Positions 8,063 to 14,937 of a stretch of 64,000 nucleotides of DNA are shown one piece after another. Within the stretch, counting starts at the first letter, position 1; each line of letters starts with the position of its first letter. The notes under the pieces are model-generated. The model saw nothing but the letters and a program-made list of their open reading frames with translations. It was not told the origin of the DNA and made no database searches. The stretch is taken from positions 620,001 to 684,000 of the forward strand of contig OY761989.1 in assembly GCA_963665165.1 (NCBI GenBank), written 5' to 3'. Both the position numbers and the translations under genes were made by a program. This DNA is from G963663315 sp963665165 (GTDB taxonomy: Bacteria; Pseudomonadota; Gammaproteobacteria; Arenicellales; Poriferihabitantaceae).

Positions 8063-10272
8063 CAGTCTTTCTTCACTAACCGGTAATATGCGCCATCCCG
8101 GTCTGCAATCAACTCTTCGTGGGTGCCCCGCTGGACCAACACTCCTTCGTCGAGTACGATGATCTCGTCACAATCCCGCACGGTACTCAGCCGGTGCGCC
8201 ACGATCAGGCAGGTGACACCGCGACGCCGCAGGGCATCATCGACATTTTCCTCTGTTGCGGCATCCAGTGCGCTGGTCGCCTCGTCCAGAATGAGCACGG
8301 TCGGATTCCCGACCAATGCACGGGCGATTTCCAGACGTTGCCGCTGACCGCCGCTGAAATTCACCCCGCCTTCCTCGACGAGGGTCCGGTATCCCTGTGG
8401 CCTGAGCAGGATTTCATCATGGATTTGGGCATCTCGCGCCGAGGCGTAGACGGCTTCATCCAGAGTGGCCGGGTTCCACAACGTGATATTGTCCCGCACG
8501 GATGCAGAAAAAAGCACTATTTCCTGGTCCACCATGGATATGGATTTCCGCAACACTTCCTCCGGAATCTGATGTCGCAGATGGCCATCAAACAGGATTT
8601 CACCCGACCAGGGCTGATAGACACCCGAAACCAGGCGCGCCAGGGTCGATTTGCCGGACCCGCTCGGACCCACTATGGCAACCCGCTGTCCCGGTTTGAT
8701 TGCCAGGCTGAAGTTCTTGATCAGGGGAGGGCGGCTTTTGTTGAAACCGAAGGTGAGGTTTTGCAGCTCAAGCTGGCCAGCAAGTTGAAGTCGGCCATTG
8801 AATGTGGGGATTGATGCCGAGTCCGGACTGCGTCGACTGAAAACCGGGTCCTCATCGGTTTTGGAGATGTCATCCATCCGCTGCAAATCGGTTTCCAGCG
8901 CCTGGCGATTTTCGGCAAACTCCAGAAAGCGCTCGATGGGACCGAGAAACATCTCTGCCAGAATGTAGAATCCCACCAGCGTCCCGAGAGTCATTTCTCC
9001 CGCCATGACCAAACCGCCCCCGATGCCGAGAATCGCCGCACTGCGGAGTGCATCGATCAGACCCGGAAGAGAAGTATTGACGGAACCCAGTTCGGAATAG
9101 AGTTGGCGTGCGCGCAACTCACGTGCCTGCTGACCACCCCAGCGCGAAAAAAAACGATCATCCGCCCCCGTCATGCGCAGATTGTCGGCATGACTCAGCA
9201 TCTGCATCCCAAGGCCAATCAGCAATCCCTGTTCGCGTCTCATCGCCTGACTCCGAACCGCCCGGAGTGAATTGAGAAAATGAGCCAGCATTCCATGCAA
9301 AATGGCCAGCAGTAACACAATCAGCGCGAGCAGGACATCGTAAGCCAGCATCGCGACAAGTAGCACCGCGCTCATGACCATGTCGACAATGAGTACAAGG
9401 AACTGGTCCGTCAGATTCTTCGCGACCCTGTCGTTGGACGAGACCCGGTCAGTCAAGTCTCCCGTCAGCCGGTGTTGAAAAAACTCTATCGGCAACCGCA
9501 GCAGCCGCGACATGCTACGACTGTAGCCAATCACCGACACCCGGACTGCGAGCCGCTTCAGGAATCGATGCTTTAGCAAGGACAGGATGTATACCAGAAC
9601 ACCGCCGCCGAGGAAGGCGATCACCAATCCTGCCCAGGATCCATGCTTTTCCATGACGTCATCGATGAACAGACTCATGGAGGCAGGAATAATCAGGGTC
9701 AGCAGGGTCAACATGAGTCCGCAGGCGATCAACCCACTCAACAGCCTCCATGATCCGTTGAGCAAGGAGCCCAGTTGCTGGAACAGGCTCGGGCGTCCGC
9801 CTCCGGGCTCGAAGTCGGCGCCGCGCTTGAAGCGTAACGCGATCCCGCTGTAGTTTTTATTGAACTCTTCAACAGAAATCCGGCGTCGACCCGTGGACGG
9901 GTCGTTGAGATAGAAATAGTGACTGTCAAATCCCTCAAGAACCAGAAAATGGCTGAATTGCCAGAACAGGATCAGTGGCAACTCCAGTTTTTTCAATTGA
10001 TCGATGCGTATGCTGAGACCGCTGCATTCGAGCCCGTAGCGCCTGGAGGCGCGCAAGATGCTCGCAGCGCTGCTGCCGTCCCTGCTCACTTCACATTTTT
10101 CGCGCAACTCGGTAAGGGAAACCCAGCGCCCGAAGTATCCCAGTACAATACCGAGACTGGCAGCGCCACACTCGGATGCATGCATCTGAAGCAAAACCGG
10201 CGTCTTCACCCTTTGTTTCAGGTGGTCCGGAGAGTCCCGGTGACCGGCCTTCCTGAAGATGCCCAGTGGCAT
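8062..10272 (-). CDS. NHLP-family peptidase (C39)/permease/ATPase exporter
   Basis: 736 residues. The N-terminal C39 protease domain has the oxyanion and nucleophile segment SECGAAS with Cys35, His108 in FSHFLVL and Asp124 in NDPSTG, so the catalytic triad is complete. The membrane domain spans about 170-440. The ATPase has Walker A GPSGSGKS near 525, signature FSGGQRQR and Walker B VLILDEATSALD. This is the TIGR03796-type transporter that cuts the leader after a double-Gly-like site and exports the core. The SAG/LCCCW junction of the precursor is the expected substrate. The gene starts one base after the HlyD-like gene stop and overlaps the next ABC gene, forming one operon. Confidence 0.95.
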   Translation of the reverse strand: MPLGIFRKAGHRDSPDHLKQRVKTPVLLQMHASECGAASLGIVLGYFGRWVSLTELREKCEVSRDGSSAASILRASRRYGLECSGLSIRIDQLKKLELPLILFWQFSHFLVLEGFDSHYFYLNDPSTGRRRISVEEFNKNYSGIALRFKRGADFEPGGGRPSLFQQLGSLLNGSWRLLSGLIACGLMLTLLTLIIPASMSLFIDDVMEKHGSWAGLVIAFLGGGVLVYILSLLKHRFLKRLAVRVSVIGYSRSMSRLLRLPIEFFQHRLTGDLTDRVSSNDRVAKNLTDQFLVLIVDMVMSAVLLVAMLAYDVLLALIVLLLAILHGMLAHFLNSLRAVRSQAMRREQGLLIGLGMQMLSHADNLRMTGADDRFFSRWGGQQARELRARQLYSELGSVNTSLPGLIDALRSAAILGIGGGLVMAGEMTLGTLVGFYILAEMFLGPIERFLEFAENRQALETDLQRMDDISKTDEDPVFSRRSPDSASIPTFNGRLQLAGQLELQNLTFGFNKSRPPLIKNFSLAIKPGQRVAIVGPSGSGKSTLARLVSGVYQPWSGEILFDGHLRHQIPEEVLRKSISMVDQEIVLFSASVRDNITLWNPATLDEAVYASARDAQIHDEILLRPQGYRTLVEEGGVNFSGGQRQRLEIARALVGNPTVLILDEATSALDAATEENVDDALRRRGVTCLIVAHRLSTVRDCDEIIVLDEGVLVQRGTHEELIADRDGAYYRLVKKD

Positions 10273-10273
10273 A

Positions 10274-10825
10274 CTAGGTTTGCCTCATCCGAAACAACCG
10301 GATCGGAGGCTGCCTCCCAAGCTTGATGACAATCCGGCAATCCCTGCCCGCAAGGGAGTCCGTATCGAGGCTTTCATCAAGAGCAATGTCGACCCGGTAC
10401 ACTGACACCGGCGCCGTGGACTCAAGCTCCGACAGCCCTCCGGAAAAGGGTACGGTAGAAATCGCCCTGATCTCTCCCCCAAGTGTGCCGGGGCTTCCAT
10501 CGGCAACATCCAGGCCAACCACCACCGGCATCCCGGCCTCAACTTGCAGGGCGGCATCGCTTTTGAACCAGACAAGGGTCTGCAGAGTCCGGTTGTCGTC
10601 GGGCAGTTGCTCCCCCTGTTCGACCAGTATCCCCTCTACGGCGAGAGTCTGCGCAACACTTCCAAGGAAAAGCCAGGCCGACAGAATGAGCAGCAACACA
10701 GCAATCGCAACGACCAGCAGACGCTCCCGTGGCGTGGAAATGGTCAACAGCCGGTCGAGTTGTTCACGTTCGTTCTTCGCTTCGGCAACAATATTATGAA
10801 ATGAGCCAAACGGGTTGTTGAACAC
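10274..10825 (-). CDS. Short HlyD-like NHLM secretion (adaptor) protein
   Basis: 183 residues from a GTG at 10825, preceded by AGGAGG twelve bases upstream. A longer reading from a TTG at 10900 is unlikely because that codon lies in the predicted -10 region. One membrane segment (LLVVAIAVLLLILSAWLFLG, about 45-65) is followed by a periplasmic part with AVEGILVEQGEQ and a beta-rich domain ending in RIVIKLGRQPP, as in NHLM secretion proteins (TIGR03794 type), the adaptor of the ABC exporters. It is short for the family: the long coiled-coil hairpin of classical HlyD proteins is absent. It is the first gene of the export operon and is followed after one base by the C39-ABC gene. Confidence 0.8.
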   Translation of the reverse strand: MFNNPFGSFHNIVAEAKNEREQLDRLLTISTPRERLLVVAIAVLLLILSAWLFLGSVAQTLAVEGILVEQGEQLPDDNRTLQTLVWFKSDAALQVEAGMPVVVGLDVADGSPGTLGGEIRAISTVPFSGGLSELESTAPVSVYRVDIALDESLDTDSLAGRDCRIVIKLGRQPPIRLFRMRQT

Positions 10826-10860
10826 GACTGTAAGTAGCCTCCTAACGGGTAAGAATGAGT

Positions 10861-10886
10861 CTGGTCCGGGTTGAATGACGGACCAG
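10861..10886 (-). promoter_or_regulatory. Perfect 8-bp inverted repeat at the export-operon transcription start
   Basis: CTGGTCCG at 10861-10868 and CGGACCAG at 10879-10886, exact complements separated by ten bases. On the minus strand it begins just downstream of the -10 box at 10890-10895 and covers the expected +1 near 10883. It could be a repressor operator or a 5' untranslated hairpin. There is no T tract, so a terminator is unlikely. Confidence 0.55.
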
Positions 10887-10889
10887 CGT

Positions 10890-10895
10890 ATTATA
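10890..10895 (-). promoter_or_regulatory. Predicted -10 box of the HlyD/C39/ABC export operon
   Basis: An exact TATAAT on the minus strand within ATTGTATATAATACG. No convincing -35 hexamer lies 16-18 bases upstream, which suggests activation or use of the flanking palindrome. The GTG start of the adaptor gene follows about 58 bases after the expected start of transcription. Confidence 0.5.
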
Positions 10896-11025
10896 TACAA
10901 TGCCTGACCGTAAAACTACAGACGCGCAGTGGGACGGCAGCAATGCTTATTCGGTTCGTTTTCCCTGTGCCGGGCTCTGGTCAAAGAGGTACATCCACCG
11001 GTGGGGGATTGTGCGTCATCTTGTG

Positions 11026-13350
11026 TCAGGACGCATCTGTCGACTGATGCGAAGTACGCCGGTCCACTATGGTCAACAGCGCCGGCAGGAGTGTCAGGTC
11101 GGCAATCAATGCGGAGGCGACAATCAATGCGGTCAGGAACCCAACCTGTGCGGTGGGAACGAATGGAGAGAACGCAAAGATCAGGAATCCGGCCACCAGC
11201 ACCACTGTCGTCGTGAACAGGGCATGGCCAGCGGTGTAGAAGGCGTAATGCACGGCTTCTTCCGGACTCTGGCCGTATTCATACCGGGCACGTCGATACT
11301 TGCTCAGGAAGTGCACTGTATCATCCACGACGATGCCGACGGTCATGGCCACGACGACAGATAGCGAAAGTCCCACCTGTCCCACCGTCAATCCCCAGAT
11401 ACCGAAGCCTATCACTGCGGGAATCAGATTGGGGACATGGCTTACCATTCCCAGTCGCAGCGATTTCAAAGCCACCAGGAGAATGGCGGAAATGGCCAAC
11501 AGGACGATTACTGTCCCGATCATCATAGCGCGGATGTTACGCTGTCCTATGTATGCGAACAGCGCTGCGGGGCCGGTGCTGTTGATACCGGCGACATGCG
11601 AAGTATTTTCTTTTAGCCAGGCTATGGAGCGCGCGTTCAGTTCCAGCACTTCCCGGGTACTCAGTGTCTCTGCCGAAACCGTGACCCGTGTGGCGGATCT
11701 CGACCGGTCGATCTGATTGTTCAGGTTCAGGCCCTGCGGAAGTGAGAGTTCATAAAGAAGCAGGTATTGCGCTGCCAGTTCCCGGCTGTCCGGAATCCGG
11801 TAAGCGGCCGGGTCATCGCCGTGCATGCTCTGGTTAAGTTGCTGAAAGGTATCGGTGACCACCGAAACGTGACGGACACGGGGTTGTCCCCGGTACCAGG
11901 CGGCGAAGTCCGCAACCTCGTTGAGGAAGGCGGGATCGGTGACGCCGCCTTCAACAGGCGCCTCCAGCGAATATTCGAGCAGGGTGTTTCCGCTCAGATG
12001 CTTATCCATGAAATCTGTATCCTGACGAAACTCAACGCTCTCATCGAAGAAATGGACCAGGACATCATTGAGCTCATTGCGCGGTATGGCCAGGATCATC
12101 AGGAATACAATAATCAGCCAGCCCCAGACCAATGCCTTTCTGTGGTGTAGAACAGCGTCCGCCAGACGGTTCAGAGCGAGCCCACGGAATCGATACTCCC
12201 TGGTGGCACGGACAGGCAGGAGCGAAATCAGAGCCGGCATCAGGGTCACCGAGAGAATGAAGGAGACGATGATGCCGAAAGCGACAAAATTACCCAGATG
12301 ACGGTAGGGCGGTACTTCGGAAAAGTTCATGCTCAGGAATCCTAGCGCTGTCGTCAGACTTGCCAGGAACACAGGATGCAGGTTGAGCCGGATGGATTCG
12401 ACGAGGGCGTCGTGCCTGGAATACCCGGCACGCAGACTCTGTTGCAACGCCACCAGCAAGTGCACGCAGTTGGCTACCACAATCATCAATATGATCGTCG
12501 GCGCCGGCGCAACAGGCGGGGAGAAGGGTAAGCCCGCCCATCCGCCAAGACCTACCGATGCCAGAATGGAAAAAACAATGACAATGCCGGTCGCTACCAC
12601 TCCCGCCCAGCCCCGGGTGAGAATTCCAAGAACCAACGCCATGAGCAGAAGGCTTGCCGGCAGGAAGGTCTTCTGGCTGTTGATGGAAGCTTCCAGGAAG
12701 GTCTGGTTGATCATCACGGTACCGACAATGCGAATGTCCATGTCAGGAAACCGCTCCTTTGCCTCCGCCGCGATGGACCGGGCGAATTCGGCAACCTCGG
12801 CCGATGCTTCCAGCAAGCCTTCCTCGGGCAACTCGACGGTGACGTTGACAACACTCACATCACCGTTCAGGGACAGGATACTGCCCGCAATACGCGGGTC
12901 GGACAGGGCGATGTCACGGATGCGTGACCGCGCTTCGGGTTCGGTCAGGACCTGCGGGTCAACCAGCGCCCGCACATACAAATCATCCTCTTCGGCCGTT
13001 GTGTACTGGAAATTCGCAAGGGAATCGACACGCCTTGAATAGGGTGTATACCAAGCGGCTTCCGTGAGCCAGACGGCGGCCGAGAGGGCATTCTGTGACG
13101 TGGCGTCTCCGTCGTCGGGAACAATCAGAAGCACGATGTTTTCGTTCTTCCCGTAGGTATTCTCCAGCGCTTCCAATGCCAGAAGCTGCGGGTCGTCGCT
13201 GTCGAAGAAAATGCGGTAGTTGGCGGAGAATTCGAGCAGCGTAATGCCGCTTGATGCAACCGCAACCAGAAACAGGGCGACCAGGATGACCAGCCAGCGA
13301 GCCGCAAGCACCCGTTCGGCAAATCGTACTGTGAACCGCTCCTTTGCCAT
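11026..13350 (-). CDS. RND-family (MMPL) exporter
   Basis: About 774 residues from the ATG at 13350 (MAKERFTVRF); an ATG at 13413 would add 21 residues. It has the two-fold RND/MMPL architecture: one membrane helix near residue 20-45, a large periplasmic domain containing the FFDSDDP-type segment, five helices near 225-390 (PAPTIILMIVVANCVHLLVAL, SLTTALGFLSMNFSEVPP), then a second helix-loop-five-helix unit ending in FLTALIVASALIADLTLLPALL. Such MMPL proteins move lipids or hydrophobic molecules across the inner membrane and often pair with LolA-like and outer-membrane partners, which are present at 19721-21822. The DDTVHFLSKYRR segment is typical of HpnN-like members. It reads in the same direction as the export operon, 200 bases upstream. 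Confidence 0.88.
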   Translation of the reverse strand: MAKERFTVRFAERVLAARWLVILVALFLVAVASSGITLLEFSANYRIFFDSDDPQLLALEALENTYGKNENIVLLIVPDDGDATSQNALSAAVWLTEAAWYTPYSRRVDSLANFQYTTAEEDDLYVRALVDPQVLTEPEARSRIRDIALSDPRIAGSILSLNGDVSVVNVTVELPEEGLLEASAEVAEFARSIAAEAKERFPDMDIRIVGTVMINQTFLEASINSQKTFLPASLLLMALVLGILTRGWAGVVATGIVIVFSILASVGLGGWAGLPFSPPVAPAPTIILMIVVANCVHLLVALQQSLRAGYSRHDALVESIRLNLHPVFLASLTTALGFLSMNFSEVPPYRHLGNFVAFGIIVSFILSVTLMPALISLLPVRATREYRFRGLALNRLADAVLHHRKALVWGWLIIVFLMILAIPRNELNDVLVHFFDESVEFRQDTDFMDKHLSGNTLLEYSLEAPVEGGVTDPAFLNEVADFAAWYRGQPRVRHVSVVTDTFQQLNQSMHGDDPAAYRIPDSRELAAQYLLLYELSLPQGLNLNNQIDRSRSATRVTVSAETLSTREVLELNARSIAWLKENTSHVAGINSTGPAALFAYIGQRNIRAMMIGTVIVLLAISAILLVALKSLRLGMVSHVPNLIPAVIGFGIWGLTVGQVGLSLSVVVAMTVGIVVDDTVHFLSKYRRARYEYGQSPEEAVHYAFYTAGHALFTTTVVLVAGFLIFAFSPFVPTAQVGFLTALIVASALIADLTLLPALLTIVDRRTSHQSTDAS

Positions 13351-13431
13351 ATCGGGGTTATCTACAAGGTTGGTGTGACGATTGGCGGTTGCCTGTGGGA
13401 GGAAGCAGCGCATCCCGCTTCAATGCAGAAT

Positions 13432-13461
13432 AAGATACAATCCGTCCGTATTCAATGTCAA
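13432..13461 (-). promoter_or_regulatory. Predicted sigma-70 promoter of the RND gene
   Basis: On the minus strand an exact TTGACA (13461-13456), an 18-base spacer and TATCTT (13437-13432). It overlaps the first codons of the divergent halogenase-like gene, so the two genes share a very compact control region. It is the best -35 match seen in the cluster. Confidence 0.6.
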
Positions 13462-14765
13462 CCACTTCTGCAAGCCACCTGATAATGATACAGTCAGGCA
13501 GTAAATCATTAAGGAAGGTCGCAGTCGTTGGCCGGGGAACCGCAGGGTCCCTGGCGGCAGCGACTGTAGCACGCCTTCACCCCGACCGCGACTACGAGCT
13601 CGAGCTACACCACATATATGATTCACGCATCCCGATTATCGGCGTGGGCGAAGGCAGCTGGCCGAGCCTGGTTCAGCAGCTGCGGCGCCTGACGGATTTG
13701 CCCCATGAAACCGTACAGCAGCGCCTGAAAGGAACTCGCAAGTACGGAGTTGCATTCGAGGGATGGGGGTCGCGCTCGCGGGACTTTACCCATTACTTCA
13801 TGCCGAAAAAGATGTCCTACGCCTACCACCTGTCTGCCGACCTGTTGGGAGACTTGCTTCACGATAACACGAACGCGCGCCACATTGACGCGAAAGTGCT
13901 CGGGATCACCCGAGTGGAAAACGGAGCGCAGGTGGAGTTCGAGGGCCGGTCACCGGAACGATACGATCTGGTCTTTGATGCGCGCGGATTTCCCAGGTCA
14001 CTCAATCCCGAACAGCACATCGATATTTCTTTCATCCCCACCAATACGGCAGTCATCCGCCGCTGTCCGGCCACTGTCAGGGAAGAACCGGGGGAAGCAG
14101 TTATGCAACATACCTATACCCGTGCAGTTGCGCGCCCCCACGGTTGGATATTTGTCATACCACTTACAGCACACACATCGTACGGGTACATCTTTAACCG
14201 TGACCTGTCAAGCCTTGATGACGTTGAATCGGACTTTGACACGTTCCTGGAAACCGATGGTGTATCGGAGTTTGAGCAACGCGCTGTCATTCGTTTTCCC
14301 AACTTTGTCCACCGCCGGATATATGATGGAGCGGTCGCCCGCATTGGCAACGCAGCGGCCTTCATGGAACCCCTCGAAGCAACAGCCATCGTGTCCGCCC
14401 AGTTGCAGATCGGGATGGTGCTCCACACACGTCTCAACCGTCCGGTAGAATACCTCGAGCGCGATGCGCCGACGGTTAATCGATTTCTCGTCAACAATAT
14501 GCTTTGCTACGGCCTGTTCGTCGGTTGGCACTATTCCTGCGGTTCCAGATACGACAGCAGGTTCTGGCGCCATGCGCGTGATCAGGTCTGGCCACGACAC
14601 CGCAAGGCAGTGGCGCCTGAGGTTGTGGATTGCGACGCGCTCCGTAAATTCGATGAGATGCTCGAACTGTTGACTCAGTCGGTCATCAGTGAGGCGGACT
14701 GGAGTCGGCAGTGCGGAGTGCCTCTCACCAGTTATTCACAGATGTCCCGGGGCCTTGGCTGTTAG
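13455..14765 (+). CDS. Flavin-dependent tryptophan-halogenase-like protein
   Basis: 436 residues. The FAD-binding GRGTAG is at 26-31, IGVGEGSWP at 62-70 (family GVGEAT-P block), a lysine in RKYGVAFEGWG (K96) at the place of the catalytic lysine of PrnA-type halogenases, GWIFVIP at 230-236 (family GWxWxIP, second Trp replaced by Phe) and GNAAAFMEPLEAT at 298-310. It is shorter than typical tryptophan halogenases, which exceed 500 residues. The precursor core ends in Trp, so peptidyl Trp halogenation is the obvious proposal. A flavin reductase partner is not seen nearby. ATGs at 13455 and 13485 are both possible starts; neither has a good Shine-Dalgarno, and the second would clear the divergent promoter. 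Halogenase family membership is firm; activity is not proven, and hydroxylase-like members exist. Confidence 0.82.
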   Translation: MSTTSASHLIMIQSGSKSLRKVAVVGRGTAGSLAAATVARLHPDRDYELELHHIYDSRIPIIGVGEGSWPSLVQQLRRLTDLPHETVQQRLKGTRKYGVAFEGWGSRSRDFTHYFMPKKMSYAYHLSADLLGDLLHDNTNARHIDAKVLGITRVENGAQVEFEGRSPERYDLVFDARGFPRSLNPEQHIDISFIPTNTAVIRRCPATVREEPGEAVMQHTYTRAVARPHGWIFVIPLTAHTSYGYIFNRDLSSLDDVESDFDTFLETDGVSEFEQRAVIRFPNFVHRRIYDGAVARIGNAAAFMEPLEATAIVSAQLQIGMVLHTRLNRPVEYLERDAPTVNRFLVNNMLCYGLFVGWHYSCGSRYDSRFWRHARDQVWPRHRKAVAPEVVDCDALRKFDEMLELLTQSVISEADWSRQCGVPLTSYSQMSRGLGC

Positions 14766-14835
14766 CGCTTGCCCGAACCCCCGGTTTTACTGGTTTCAGC
14801 AGTTAGCTGGAATTCCTGAAATTGGCATGATACCC

Positions 14836-14865
14836 TTGACCGCAAAGTGTCGAAAGGTGAATAAT
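14836..14865 (+). promoter_or_regulatory. Predicted promoter of the AlkB-GlnE-like/YcaO transcript
   Basis: TTGACC at 14836-14841, an 18-base spacer and AATAAT at 14860-14865, in the 172-base gap between the halogenase-like gene and the AlkB fusion gene. It would place the start of transcription about 65 bases before the ATG at 14938 and allow the last two biosynthetic genes to be expressed apart from the halogenase. Confidence 0.5.
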
Positions 14866-14937
14866 ACCTTGTTCTGGCAGGGTTTTGGTCATACAGGAGT
14901 TTGGGTGGGCCTGGTTTCGGTATTCTGAGAATTGATT

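Noticed and set aside
10826..10900. N-terminal extension of the HlyD-like protein starting at a TTG at 10900
   Set aside because: The codon lies within the -10 region of the predicted promoter, while AGGAGG and a GTG at 10825 give a better start.
10995..11004. CCACCGGTGG palindrome downstream of the RND gene
   Set aside because: Ten-base palindromes of this composition are common in GC-rich DNA, and there is no second copy or promoter context.
13351..13413. 21-residue N-terminal extension of the RND protein
   Set aside because: It is not hydrophobic or signal-like; MAKERFTVRF just before the first helix is the more typical start, although the ATG at 13413 cannot be excluded.
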